From the NCBI GenBank assembly GCA_024636405.1, contig JAGXHC010000080.1:1-12343 (forward strand): DNA of 12,343 nucleotides, written 5' to 3'. This DNA comes from Sulfitobacter sp. (GTDB lineage: Bacteria; Pseudomonadota; Alphaproteobacteria; Rhodobacterales; Rhodobacteraceae). This document shows, in pieces, positions 1 through 9,279 of this stretch. Made by a program: the position numbers and the translations under genes. Numbering within the stretch: position 1 is the stretch's first letter; each line of letters starts with the position of its first letter. The notes beneath the pieces are model-generated. The model worked only from the letters and a program-made list of their open reading frames with translations, was not told where the DNA came from and made no database searches.

Positions 1-2033
<2,033 letters not shown>

Positions 2034-3057
2034 GTGGATGTCCTCTTGTGATATCGCCCGCGGGCGGACTTGTGTCCGCGCCTTGTCGGGTCGGGTCCTC
2101 AGTCAGTGTCGCCAGACCGTCCGCGCCGGACGCGAGCCAGAACAGATCGTCCGCATAGGTTTCGCGCATCGTTGCCGATTGCACGGCGCTGAACGGCTGC
2201 CAGCGTCCGCAGGCATCCGGCAAAACGGCGGTGCTTTCGCCGCGCGCGCGCAAGCTGGCGCGCAGGCTGGCAAGATCTGGCGCGCGGTTAAGCCAGCGTG
2301 ATTTGCCATCAGCAAGGGCCGGCGCGCCGGTGATGGCTGTCAGCAAGACATCGGGCCGCCCGGCGTACCGCTCAAACGGAAGCACCTGAATGTCCGCCTC
2401 CGGCACGGCACAGGCAAGATCGGTGATCACGTCGCGCCAACTGCGAGGGGCGTGTGCGATCTGCTCCAGCGCCAGCGTGGTCGGCACGCCATGCCCGCGC
2501 CCCACGGCATAGGCGCAGGTCGACGCCCACCATAGATCCTGCGCGCGAACCGACAGGGCGATGCGCGTGATGTGGCCCCCAAAAGCGCTGGAGATGCGCG
2601 CCATACGTTCACCGATGGCGGGATAAAGCATGCGTTTGCGCAGGCAGTTACGGGTGCTGCCGATCATGTTTTCATCGCTGACCAGCAGATGGCCCAGATC
2701 CCGCACCCGGCACAGATTCAGATGCATCTGAACGCGGCCTTCAGCGCGACGGCGCAGGTTGCGGCCCTTTGCCGCTGCCGGACCGGGGAATATCCCCGAC
2801 AACAGACCGTTGCGGGTCCGCTGCGGGCCCCAAAAGCCGATGGCGTGTGCGGCAAGCGTGTCAGATTGGTCGCGCAGATAATGCTGAAATGTCGTTGTGC
2901 CGCTGCGGTGTGCGCCAATGTGCAGTGATATTTCCATGACGATGCGGCCCAGTCTTTTCAGGTCGGCCGCCCCGTTCGGCCAGAATGCAGGGAACACCGC
3001 AGTCATGCGCTGGCACCCGTTGCTTTGGCCTTAACGTGAAAATTGATCAAAAGGCAC

Positions 3058-3086
3058 TTCGCAATTGCGCCCGTTGCCCCTATATC
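3058..3086 (+). promoter_or_regulatory. Possible sigma-70 promoter for the DUF4174 gene
   Basis: TTCGCA (3058-3063) and TATATC (3081-3086) are 17 bases apart and each match the consensus at four of six positions. They lie in the 168-base gap between the divergent sulfotransferase and DUF4174 genes. A start near 3093 would leave a very short leader containing the ACAGGAG ribosome site. This is a weak consensus match only. Confidence 0.3.
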
Positions 3087-3105
3087 TGAAGGGACAGGAG
3101 ACTGA

Positions 3106-3567
3106 ATGAAACGCTTTATACTATTTGTTTTTGCTGGCTTAATCGCCTTCTCGGTCGGAGCGCAAACCGCGACAGAACCCGAAGCAGACCCCTTGTTTCT
3201 GCCTGCCGATATGGCGGATTTGAGCGAATTCCTCTGGAAAAAGCGGCCGGTTCTGGTCTTTGCCGGCAGTGAAAACGATTCCGCGTATATCGAACAGATG
3301 GAATTGCTGCACGAACATGAGGACGATTTGATGGCGCGCGATGTCATTGTCCTCACCGACACCGATCCAGACGCGCGATCGGCGCTGCGCCTGCAGATGC
3401 GGCCGCGTGGCTTTATGCTGGTGCTGGTGGGCAAGGACGGTGGTGTGAAGCTGCGCAAACCTTTGCCGTGGGACGTGCGCGAGATCACCCGCAGCATCGA
3501 CAAGATGCGGATCCGCCAGCGCGAGATCCGCGACGAAAAAGAGCGCAAGGGTCTGATCATCGAATGA
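3106..3567 (+). CDS. Secreted DUF4174-family protein
   Basis: The 153-residue protein has a signal peptide (basic MKR, hydrophobic core to about residue 17, likely cleavage after SVGA at residue 19). The mature part matches my memory of the DUF4174 family of Rhodobacterales, a thioredoxin-like fold without a redox CxxC: strand VLVFAG (residues 49-54), then ALRLQMRPRGFMLVLVGKDGGVKLR, with the hallmark LVGKDGGVKLR at about 105-115, and a basic helix KMRIRQREIRDEKERKG at the C-terminus. No cysteine is present, so a disulfide oxidoreductase role is unlikely. The start is supported by ACAGGAG five bases upstream of the ATG. It is the only plus-strand gene in the left two thirds of the window and converges on pccA, 44 bases away. 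Its function is unknown; the location suggests periplasmic action. Confidence 0.85.
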   Translation: MKRFILFVFAGLIAFSVGAQTATEPEADPLFLPADMADLSEFLWKKRPVLVFAGSENDSAYIEQMELLHEHEDDLMARDVIVLTDTDPDARSALRLQMRPRGFMLVLVGKDGGVKLRKPLPWDVREITRSIDKMRIRQREIRDEKERKGLIIE

Positions 3568-3586
3568 TCTTCCCCCGCGTGCAATT

Positions 3587-3615
3587 ATGATCGCGCGTCC
3601 GCGTCATCGGATCAT
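3587..3615. terminator. Weak inverted repeat between convergent DUF4174 and pccA genes
   Basis: ATGATC (3587-3592) and GATCAT (3610-3615) form a six-base arm pair. A wider pair, GAATGATC (3562-3569) and GATCATTC (3610-3617), spans both stop codons because both genes end in GAA-TGA-TC. There is no T tract on either strand. It could slow convergent transcription, but it may simply reflect identical gene ends. Confidence 0.25.
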
Positions 3616-5657
3616 TCAAACTCCATGATGACGTCATCCACGGCAAGGCTGTCACCTTCGCTGGCGTTGATCTTGGCAACGACGCCCTTTTTCTCGGCGC
3701 GCAGGATGTTTTCCATCTTCATTGCCTCGATGGTGCATAGCGCCTGACCTTCCTGAACTTCGTCGCCGACCTGTGCTGCCAGCTTGACCACAAGGCCCGG
3801 CATCGGACACAGCAGCATCTTTGACGTGTCCGGTGGCAGCTTTTCAGGCATCAGGCGGGCCAGTTCGGCCTGACGGGGCGTGCGGACATGAACCTTGATG
3901 TCTGCGCCGCGGGTGCGGATGCGGAAACCGCCTGAGATTTTGCCGACCTTCAGGATCAGCGCGGCGTCCGCCACCGTCATGTGGGCCAACTGATCGCCCG
4001 GCGTCCAGTCACCGCTCACGCGAAGTTCGGTTCCGTCCTCGAATTGCACACTCGCGCCCTTGGGATCAGCCTTGGTCACCACATCGAACGACTGTCCTTG
4101 CAGGGCCACATTCCAATGGCTGCCCACTTTGCGTTCGTGGTTGTCCATGCGCCCTGAAACCCGCGCGCGCCGGATTTCGGCCACGCGGTGCATCGCGGCG
4201 GTTGCCGCTGCAATGCGGCGCAGTTCGCCGTCCGGCAGGGTGACGCCTTCGAAACCGTCGGGGAATTCTTCGGCGATGAAGGCCGTGGTCATTTCACCGG
4301 CGATGAATTTCGGATGATCCATCACAGCGCTCAGGAACGGCAGGTTATGCCCGATCCCTTCCACCTCAAAGCTGTCCAGCGCGACGCGCATCCGCTCGAT
4401 CGCCTCGTCGCGGGTCGGGGCCCAGGTGCAAAGTTTGGCGATCATCGGATCATAATACATTGAAATTTCGCCGCCCTCATAGACGCCGGTATCATTGCGG
4501 ACTGCTGTTTCTCCGGCGGGTGCATCACCTTGCCAGGTGTTTTGTTCCAACAGCGGACCTGCCGCGACCTCGGAGGGTGGACGATAGCGCGTCAGCCGCC
4601 CGATGGATGGCAAAAACCCGCGATAGGGGTCTTCGGCGTAAAGCCGGTTTTCGATGGCCCAGCCCGTCAGCTTGACGTCAGATTGTTTGATCGACAGCGC
4701 TTCGCCATTGGCCACACGGATCATCTGTTCCACCAGATCGACGCCGGTGATCAATTCGGTCACAGGATGTTCGACCTGCAAACGCGTATTCATTTCAAGA
4801 AAGTAGAAGTTCCGGTCACCGTCAACGATGAATTCCACGGTCCCCGCAGAGGCATAGCCGACGGCCTGCGCCAGCGCGACGGCCTGTTCGCCCATCGCCT
4901 TCCGGGTGGGTTCGTCCAGAAAGGGGCTTGGCGCTTCTTCGACCACTTTTTGGTTGCGGCGCTGGATCGAACATTCGCGTTCGCCCAGATAGATACCGTT
5001 GCCGTGGGTGTCGCACAGCACCTGAATTTCGATATGGCGGGGCTGGGTCACGAACTTTTCGATGAAGATGCGGTCATCACCAAAGCTGTTGGCGGCCTCG
5101 TTCTTGGACGATTGAACCCCTTCGCGCGCCGCTGCGTCATTCCAGGCGATGCGCATGCCCTTTCCGCCGCCGCCTGCCGAGGCTTTGAGCATCACGGGAT
5201 AGCCTACTTCGTTCGAGATCTTCACGGCCTCATCCGCATCTGCGATCACGCCCATATAGCCGGGCACGGTGCTGACGCCAGCCTCCTGCGCGATCTTCTT
5301 TGAGGTGATCTTGTCGCCCATCTTTTCAATTGCGCCCACAGGCGGGCCGACAAACGCAACGCCCGCATCGGCGAGCGCCTGGGCGAATTTGCTGTTTTCC
5401 GAAAGAAATCCATAACCGGGATGCACCGCCTGTGCGCCACTGTCGCGCACGGCCTGCATCACCTTGTCGATCACGATATAGGACTGGTTCACCGGGGACG
5501 GACCGATGTGGATGGCCTCGTCCGCCATCTGCACATGCAACGCCTGCGCATCCGCATCCGCATATATCGCCACAGTGGTGATCCCCATCTTGCGCGCCGT
5601 CTTGATCACACGACAGGCAATTTCACCGCGGTTGGCGATCAGGATTTTGTTGAACAT
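3612..5657 (-). CDS. pccA: Propionyl-CoA carboxylase alpha subunit (biotin carboxylase and biotin carrier)
   Basis: PccA carboxylates its own biotin with ATP and bicarbonate and passes the carboxyl group to PccB, giving methylmalonyl-CoA from propionyl-CoA. The 681 residues equal the length I recall for the structurally studied Ruegeria pomeroyi PccA. Domains in order: biotin carboxylase N-domain (about 1-112, starting KILIANRGEIACRVIKTA), ATP-grasp with the glycine loop KASAGGGGKGM (158-168) and EMNTRLQVEHPVTE (288-301, with Glu288 and Arg292), carboxylase C-domain (about 335-445), BT linker domain (about 510-600), and C-terminal carrier domain with AMKM, biotin on Lys647. The ATG at 5655-5657 has GGAAGGA upstream. 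It is separated from the lipoprotein gene by 159 bases containing two hairpins, so its expression may be partly uncoupled from that gene. The partner gene pccB is nearly 2 kb upstream. Confidence 0.98.
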   Translation of the reverse strand: MFNKILIANRGEIACRVIKTARKMGITTVAIYADADAQALHVQMADEAIHIGPSPVNQSYIVIDKVMQAVRDSGAQAVHPGYGFLSENSKFAQALADAGVAFVGPPVGAIEKMGDKITSKKIAQEAGVSTVPGYMGVIADADEAVKISNEVGYPVMLKASAGGGGKGMRIAWNDAAAREGVQSSKNEAANSFGDDRIFIEKFVTQPRHIEIQVLCDTHGNGIYLGERECSIQRRNQKVVEEAPSPFLDEPTRKAMGEQAVALAQAVGYASAGTVEFIVDGDRNFYFLEMNTRLQVEHPVTELITGVDLVEQMIRVANGEALSIKQSDVKLTGWAIENRLYAEDPYRGFLPSIGRLTRYRPPSEVAAGPLLEQNTWQGDAPAGETAVRNDTGVYEGGEISMYYDPMIAKLCTWAPTRDEAIERMRVALDSFEVEGIGHNLPFLSAVMDHPKFIAGEMTTAFIAEEFPDGFEGVTLPDGELRRIAAATAAMHRVAEIRRARVSGRMDNHERKVGSHWNVALQGQSFDVVTKADPKGASVQFEDGTELRVSGDWTPGDQLAHMTVADAALILKVGKISGGFRIRTRGADIKVHVRTPRQAELARLMPEKLPPDTSKMLLCPMPGLVVKLAAQVGDEVQEGQALCTIEAMKMENILRAEKKGVVAKINASEGDSLAVDDVIMEFE

Positions 5658-5686
5658 GGGATGTCCTTCCGGGGCTTGTATGAAAC

Positions 5687-5720
5687 GCAGAAATCCCGCT
5701 GCAGCAAAGCCTGCGCGGGA
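5687..5720 (-). terminator. Terminator- or attenuator-like hairpin in the pccA leader
   Basis: TCCCGC (5694-5699) pairs with GCGGGA (5715-5720), and GCAG (5701-5704) pairs with CTGC (5711-5714), with one bulged base and a six-base loop. On the minus strand the stem is followed by TTTCTGCG, a poor T tract. It lies after the lipoprotein gene and about 36 bases before the pccA start. It could be a leaky terminator for the former, an attenuator for the latter, or an mRNA processing site. Confidence 0.4.
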
Positions 5721-5745
5721 GGTTGGAATAGGATTGGCCTGTCAG

Positions 5746-5776
5746 CGCGCCGCGCAATCGAAAAGCGCGCGGCGCG
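5746..5776. repeat. Perfect 10-bp GC-rich inverted repeat upstream of pccA
   Basis: CGCGCCGCGC (5746-5755) and GCGCGGCGCG (5767-5776) are exact reverse complements with an 11-base loop. No T tract follows on either strand. It stands between the lipoprotein stop and the hairpin nearer to pccA. It would form a very stable RNA stem; the role is unknown (pausing, 3'-end protection of the lipoprotein mRNA, or a protein site). Confidence 0.5.
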
Positions 5777-5816
5777 TGGACGGATCAGATTACATTGTGT
5801 CTGAAACGGAGCGCAA

Positions 5817-6023
5817 TCAGCTGCACTTGTTGGGGTAAAGCTGACAATAGGCGACGCTGCCGGCGGCGCCGACAGCCGCACCTGTGACCAGATTGCCGCT
5901 GGTGATCGCCGCGGCGCCGGCACCGACAGCCGCACCGCTAAGTGCCTGTTCGGGCAATGTGTCACCGCATGCGGCAAGGCCGCCGCAGGCCGCAAGGGCC
6001 AGAATGATTTTCGTGAAGGGCAT
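5817..6023 (-). CDS. Small glycine-zipper lipoprotein, function unknown
   Basis: The 68-residue protein starts MPFTKIILALAACGG and has two overlapping lipobox candidates, LAAC at 10-13 and LAAC at 16-19; the second gives a more usual signal length, with Cys19 lipidated. The rest is rich in Gly and Ala (GAAVGAGAAAITSGN, then GAAVGAAGSVAYC, about 30-60), a glycine-zipper-like membrane helix, ending in a short tail with Cys60 and Cys67 that could form a disulfide. AGGA lies eight bases before the ATG. It sits directly upstream of pccA in the same direction. I recall small lipoproteins at this place in related genomes, but no function is known to me. Confidence 0.8.
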   Translation of the reverse strand: MPFTKIILALAACGGLAACGDTLPEQALSGAAVGAGAAAITSGNLVTGAAVGAAGSVAYCQLYPNKCS

Positions 6024-6342
6024 TTTGTTGTTCCTGTACTGCTCTTGTTATTAGCCCCAACACCCAAGGCGTGGGACAGTTCCTGTCGCGATGCAAACGC
6101 CGTTATGAAATGAAGGCACCTGACAGGTAAAAAATCGGACAGCATTGCCAAATTATCGGCATGCTGCCCGAAAGGGGAAGGGGTATGGTTTCGATCCACG
6201 CACGGCCGAGTTTTATCGGCCCGGCCCCGCGCGAGTTTGATCCTGTCGCAGGATGGCGACACTGAAAAGTCCCCCCGCGTAAAACTTCCCGAATCGGCCA
6301 GGTGTCGCCGGTCGGCGTCTTGGCGTGGCAATAACATGCCGA
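6024..6342. other. 319-base gene-free stretch with a terminator and several hairpins
   Basis: No ORF here has coding character. Reading the minus strand from the end of the 115-residue gene, it holds an 8-base inverted repeat with arms GGCGACAC (6255-6262) and GTGTCGCC (6302-6309), a tight hairpin ATCCTG-TCG-CAGGAT (6240-6254), a hairpin GGCCGA-N6-TCGGCC (6204-6221), and the terminator at 6129-6169. The remaining part (6024-6128) should carry the promoter of the 68-residue lipoprotein; TAATAA (minus strand, 6048-6053) is a possible -10, without a clear -35. Confidence 0.6.
6129..6169 (-). terminator. Rho-independent terminator downstream of the 115-residue gene
   Basis: On the minus strand a stem of about 12 pairs (GGGCAGCA plus GCC class arms at 6158-6169 against 6137-6149, one bulged base, one G-U pair) encloses an eight-base loop. 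It is followed by GA and six T residues (6129-6134). It separates the upstream small genes from the lipoprotein-pccA unit. Confidence 0.75.
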
Positions 6343-6690
6343 TCATTCCTCGAACGCGTCAGGGAATGACATCCGTGCCAGGTTAACGTCAAGCACCAGC
6401 ATCGCCTCATAGTCGGCGGCATCAAAGGGGTCAGTGGCGGGCTTTACCTCGCGGCCAAACAGCCATGACAGACGCCCCGCATCCAGATTGCCCCGCTCGA
6501 ACGGTTCATCGCCGAATGCCTCGTAAAGTGCCTTGATGAAACCGATGTCGGCGCGCCGGTCGGGTGCGCGACGATCAGCATACCGTTCCCGCCGGGTCAG
6601 CGGCGTGACCCCTTTGGGGTTCGGTCGACGAATGGTGAATTGAAAGTCTGTGCTGGGCTGTCGGCCCGGAAATCCGCGATGTTTCAGCAT
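6343..6690 (-). CDS. Conserved-looking hypothetical protein, unrecognised
   Basis: The 115-residue soluble protein begins MLKHRGFPGRQPSTDFQF. It has no signal peptide or membrane segment. A very basic stretch, TRRERYADRRAPDRRAD (residues 32-48), is followed by an acidic and hydrophobic half with FIKALYEAFGDEPFERG and LSWLFGREV, ending DAFEE. The pattern suggests a folded C-terminal domain with a basic arm, possibly RNA- or ribosome-associated, but that is only inference. The start is uncertain: ATG at 6688-6690 (used here; GGGG six bases upstream) or GTG at 6700-6702, four codons earlier. Good coding composition, a downstream terminator and an upstream hairpin support a real single-gene transcription unit. 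Confidence 0.7.
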   Translation of the reverse strand: MLKHRGFPGRQPSTDFQFTIRRPNPKGVTPLTRRERYADRRAPDRRADIGFIKALYEAFGDEPFERGNLDAGRLSWLFGREVKPATDPFDAADYEAMLVLDVNLARMSFPDAFEE

Positions 6691-6728
6691 GTTGCACCCC
6701 ACACAGATTGACGGGGGAAGCCGCGGAT

Positions 6729-6754
6729 CAGGACAGGCGCGAACGCCTGTCCTG
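6729..6754. terminator. Perfect 11-bp hairpin between two small minus-strand genes
   Basis: CAGGACAGGCG (6729-6739) and CGCCTGTCCTG (6744-6754) are exact reverse complements around the tetraloop CGAA (TTCG on the minus strand, a very stable loop). It begins eight bases after the stop of the 47-residue lipoprotein, so it probably ends that transcript. However, the T tract (TTTT, 6755-6758) is on the plus-strand side; on the minus strand no T run follows. Confidence 0.65.
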
Positions 6755-6762
6755 TTTTATCG

Positions 6763-6906
6763 TTACTTATATTTGCCGGTGTAAACGGGCTCGACCGAAA
6801 TCGGCTCCGGATCAACCACAACATATTCTTCCTGCGTATTTCTTGCACAAGCTGAAACGGCGGCCACCAGGCCGAACGCTGCCAGCAATTTGATGCTCTT
6901 CGACAT
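6763..6906 (-). CDS. 47-residue lipoprotein, function unknown
   Basis: Short gene read directly from the sequence: the product starts MSKSIKLLAAFGLVAAVSAC and continues ARNTQEEYVVVDPEPISVEP, ending VYTGKYK. It has a typical lipoprotein signal (basic start, hydrophobic core, lipobox VSAC with Cys20) and a mature part of only about 28 residues, acidic in the middle and basic at the end. AGGAG is placed about seven bases before the ATG at 6904-6906. A terminator-like hairpin follows the TAA stop. It resembles tiny lipoproteins common in Rhodobacterales; no partner or function can be named. Confidence 0.82.
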   Translation of the reverse strand: MSKSIKLLAAFGLVAAVSACARNTQEEYVVVDPEPISVEPVYTGKYK

Positions 6907-7015
6907 CTAAGTCTCCTGTCACTGTTAACGGGACATGCAGCTGCGATATGCCTCGCACGCCCCTTTTCTGAAGTAAGGGATACTTGGGTATTCCTCCGGG
7001 CCACCATATGCGATG

Positions 7016-7050
7016 TTAAAACCGATTGATATGGGCCGCGCAGCAATCGG
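7016..7050 (-). terminator. Terminator of the pccB-DUF6497 unit
   Basis: On the minus strand CCGATTG (7044-7050) and CAATCGG (7022-7028) form a seven-pair stem with a 15-base loop, followed by TTTTAA (7016-7021). It lies 71 bases after the DUF6497 stop and before the 47-residue lipoprotein gene. Confidence 0.55.
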
Positions 7051-7120
7051 CGGCTATGTGACGCCAATGCATCAGCCCCTGTGGAATGTACGGGGTTGGC
7101 CGCAAGATGTTGTAGTCTCA

Positions 7121-7588
7121 TCAAAGACCCTCCCAGATACAGATGCCGTCAGAAAGCCTGAATGCTTCGAAAAACTGTGTGGCGTCGGGATCCATCGCGC
7201 CGAATTCGGTCGCGCGGTCGGCCAACGACACCACGATGACCTGCCCTGTCAGGCTATATTCTGCAATATATGGGACCGCCACCGCCTCGCAGAGGTAGGC
7301 CATGTCAGGCGCCGCGTCACCGGATGTCACGGTGCCGCCGACACGCGCGATCTGCGGTGCGACAAAGCGAAAGCGCAGCCAGATTTCAGCCCCCAGATCA
7401 TCCACCAACACCTCCTGAAGCTCCACCGGTTGACCGGAGGGGACATCAAAGGCCAGCGCGGGCGTCGCAAAACAGATAAGCGCACCAAGCAGACCGCGTG
7501 CCAATGGTGCCAGTCGCGCGTTCAACGGGGGCGCGTCCACGGCACTGACCGGCCTTCTGGGCAAAACGTTACAACGGGATATTGTCAT
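7121..7588 (-). CDS. Exported DUF6497-family protein
   Basis: The 155-residue protein matches my memory of the DUF6497 family in Rhodobacterales: [29 protein letters not shown] N-terminus (from residue 49), then a segment with [18 protein letters not shown] (96-113), then [20 protein letters not shown] (117-136) and the end [18 protein letters not shown] hydrophobic signal segment, [18 protein letters not shown] (29-46), predicts cleavage after ALA46. The stretch in front of it (about 28 residues) is unusually long, so the true start could be internal, but the ATG at 7586-7588 has GGAAG four bases upstream. Cys100 and Cys150 could form a disulfide. The gene starts inside the last codons of pccB (20-base overlap), implying translational coupling. 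Its role is unknown. Confidence 0.82.
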   Translation of the reverse strand: MTISRCNVLPRRPVSAVDAPPLNARLAPLARGLLGALICFATPALAFDVPSGQPVELQEVLVDDLGAEIWLRFRFVAPQIARVGGTVTSGDAAPDMAYLCEAVAVPYIAEYSLTGQVIVVSLADRATEFGAMDPDATQFFEAFRLSDGICIWEGL

Positions 7589-9101
7589 GTTTCTTCCATG
7601 GCGTGCGCACCTTCTTGTTACGCAGGCTTGCAAAGGCACGCGCAATCCGCTTGCGCGACATACGCGGCTGAATGACTTCGTCGATAAAACCGCGCTCTGC
7701 CGCGACGAAGGGGTTGGCGAACCGCGCCTCGTAATCGGCGGCGTGCCGGGCAATCTTTTCGGGATCCTTGAGATCCGCACGGTGGATGATCTCTGTGGCC
7801 CCTTTGGCACCCATTACGGCAATTTGCGCTGTTGGCCAGGCGTAGTTGAAATCTGACCGCAGATGTTTTGACGCCATCACGTCATAGGCTCCGCCATACG
7901 CCTTGCGCGTGATCAGCGTCACCATCGGTACGGTCGCTTCGCCATAGGCAAACAGCAACTTGGCGCCATGTTTGATCACGCCGCCATATTCCTGAGACGT
8001 GCCGGGCAGAAAGCCGGGCACATCGACCAACGTCAGAATCGGGATCTCGAATGCATCGCAGAACCGCACGAACCGCGCCGCCTTGCGAGAGGAATCAATG
8101 TCCAGACATCCCGCCAGCACCATTGGCTGGTTGGCCACTACGCCGACGGTGCGGCCCTCAATCCGGATAAAACCGATGATGATGTTTTTGGCAAAATTTT
8201 CCTGAATTTCATAGAAATCCGCCTCGTCGCCCAGCTTGAGGATCAATTCCTTCATATCGTAGGGCGTGTTGGCATTGGCCGGCACCAGCGTATCAAGCGA
8301 CGCCTCGATCCGTTCAGGATCGTCAAAAAACGGGCGCACGGGCGGCTTTTCGCGGTTGTTCGCTGGCAGCAGATCGACCAGTCGGCGCACCTCTGCCAGT
8401 GCTTCCACGTCGTTCTCGAACGCGGCATCGGCAACAGATGACTTCCGGGTGTGTGTGCTTGCTCCGCCCAGTTCTTCGGCTGTGACGATTTCATTGGTGA
8501 CCGTCTTGACCACGTCGGGCCCGGTCACGAACATATACGAGGTGTCTTTGACCATAAAGATAAAGTCGGTCATCGCGGGCGAATAAACGGCACCGCCCGC
8601 GCAGGGGCCCATGATCACGCTGATCTGCGGGATGACACCGGAGGCTTCGATATTGCGCTGGAACACTTCGGCATAGCCTGCAAGGCTTGCCACGCCTTCC
8701 TGAATACGCGCGCCACCGGAATCGTTGATGCCAATCACGGGGGCCCCGTTCTGGATCGCCATATCCATGATCTTGCAGATCTTCTGGGCGTGGGTTTCTG
8801 ACAGTGATCCGCCGAAAACGGTGAAATCCTGACTGAACAAGTAGACAAGGCGACCGTTGATTGTGCCCCAGCCTGTTACAACACCGTCGCCGGCAGGTTT
8901 TTGCTGCTCCATGCCGAAATCGGTGCAGCGGTGCGTGACGAACATATCGAATTCTTCGAAACTGCCCTCGTCCAGCAACAATTCGACCCGTTCGCGCGCC
9001 GTCAACTTGCCTCGCGCATGTTGTGCGTCGATGCGTGTTTGACCGCCGCCCAGACGCGCATCTTCGCGCCGCTGTTCGAGCTGTTCCAGAATATCTTTCA
9101 T
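7569..9101 (-). CDS. pccB: Propionyl-CoA carboxylase beta subunit (carboxyltransferase)
   Basis: PccB transfers the carboxyl group from carboxybiotin on PccA to propionyl-CoA. All 510 residues expected for the family are present. The N-terminal crotonase-like half has [13 protein letters not shown] (125-137) and [11 protein letters not shown] (165-175), which build an oxyanion hole. The C-terminal half has [20 protein letters not shown] (360-379) and [11 protein letters not shown] (399-409). Asp407 corresponds, by my alignment, to Asp422 of Streptomyces coelicolor PccB, the residue reported to favour propionyl-CoA over acetyl-CoA, which supports a true propionyl-CoA enzyme. AGGGG lies seven bases before the ATG. 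It is the first gene of a minus-strand unit with DUF6497, and TTTGCAAA-type boxes stand directly upstream, as in Rhodobacter sphaeroides, where PccR raises pccB expression on propionate and acetate. Confidence 0.98.
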   Translation of the reverse strand: MKDILEQLEQRREDARLGGGQTRIDAQHARGKLTARERVELLLDEGSFEEFDMFVTHRCTDFGMEQQKPAGDGVVTGWGTINGRLVYLFSQDFTVFGGSLSETHAQKICKIMDMAIQNGAPVIGINDSGGARIQEGVASLAGYAEVFQRNIEASGVIPQISVIMGPCAGGAVYSPAMTDFIFMVKDTSYMFVTGPDVVKTVTNEIVTAEELGGASTHTRKSSVADAAFENDVEALAEVRRLVDLLPANNREKPPVRPFFDDPERIEASLDTLVPANANTPYDMKELILKLGDEADFYEIQENFAKNIIIGFIRIEGRTVGVVANQPMVLAGCLDIDSSRKAARFVRFCDAFEIPILTLVDVPGFLPGTSQEYGGVIKHGAKLLFAYGEATVPMVTLITRKAYGGAYDVMASKHLRSDFNYAWPTAQIAVMGAKGATEIIHRADLKDPEKIARHAADYEARFANPFVAAERGFIDEVIQPRMSRKRIARAFASLRNKKVRTPWKKHDNIPL

Positions 9102-9162
9102 CGCGCACCCCTAAGGTTGATTGTCCGCACTTTAACGAAGCAAGCGGTTGAACCAAAGTCGA

Positions 9163-9190
9163 ATGATGCAAATTTGCAAATGTTTTTCAA
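9163..9190 (-). promoter_or_regulatory. Possible pccB promoter
   Basis: On the minus strand TTGAAA (9185-9190, five of six consensus bases) and CATCAT (9163-9168, four of six) are 16 bases apart, about 60 bases upstream of the pccB start codon. The TTTGCAAA box fills the spacer, so a bound regulator would directly meet RNA polymerase. This is a consensus match only. Confidence 0.4.
9166..9181. promoter_or_regulatory. PccR-type operator near pccB (ATGCAAA followed by TTTGCAAA)
   Basis: The 16 bases ATGCAAATTTGCAAAT hold one perfect TTTGCAAA palindrome (9173-9180) and a one-mismatch TTGCAA core eight bases away. In Rhodobacter sphaeroides the described PccR motif in front of pccB is TTTGCAAA-N4-TTTGCAAA; the spacing here differs. 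The position in the candidate pccB promoter supports a regulatory role. Confidence 0.75.
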
Positions 9191-9198
9191 GCCATGCC

Positions 9199-9220
9199 AT
9201 GCAAATCGCAAACTTGCAAA
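9199..9220. promoter_or_regulatory. Triple TTGCAAA-type box cluster shared with pccR, upstream of the MFS gene
   Basis: Three cores, ATGCAA (9199), TCGCAA (9206) and TTGCAA (9214), are spaced 7 and 8 bases apart. The 22 bases match those in front of pccR (10541-10562) at 20 positions with the same spacing and orientation. The cluster lies between the pccB-proximal box and the transporter leader, and could serve both divergent genes. Confidence 0.75.
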
Positions 9221-9234
9221 GAGCGGTGGAACAC

Positions 9235-9279
9235 ATGGACAACCAAACCTGGCCGCTCTACTTCCATTTGCATGAATAA
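9235..9279 (+). CDS. Putative 14-residue leader peptide overlapping the MFS start
   Basis: A short ORF, MDNQTWPLYFHLHE, has a Shine-Dalgarno-like GGTGGA (9225-9230) four bases before its ATG. Its TAA stop (9277-9279) lies three bases beyond the transporter ATG (9272-9274), in another frame. The transporter start itself lacks a ribosome site, so ribosomes ending on the leader could restart there. No conservation evidence is available; a chance ORF of this length is possible. Confidence 0.4.
   Translation: MDNQTWPLYFHLHE

Noticed and set aside
4530..5303. Plus-strand ORF of 257 codons opposite pccA
   Set aside because: It lies fully antisense to the ATP-grasp region of pccA, typical of high-GC genes; no family features.
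6091..6098. Isolated ATGCAAAC resembling a PccR half-site
   Set aside because: A single imperfect copy without a partner box or suitable promoter context is expected by chance.
6185..6240. Possible tRNA-like piece with GGTTTCGATCC
   Set aside because: No acceptor, anticodon or D arms can be built around it.
5639..6346. Minus-strand ORF of 235 codons across the gene-free stretch and the lipoprotein
   Set aside because: Composition is rich in Arg, Pro and Ser without motifs, it runs through a terminator and hairpins, and overlaps a better-supported lipoprotein in another frame.
7013..7675. Plus-strand ORF of 220 codons opposite DUF6497 and the end of pccB
   Set aside because: It is antisense to two recognised genes, starts inside a terminator, and has no protein-like features.
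9194..9271. N-terminal extension of the MFS protein from an upstream ATG
   Set aside because: It would translate the operator and adds 26 polar residues with Cys and Trp that do not resemble the family N-terminus.
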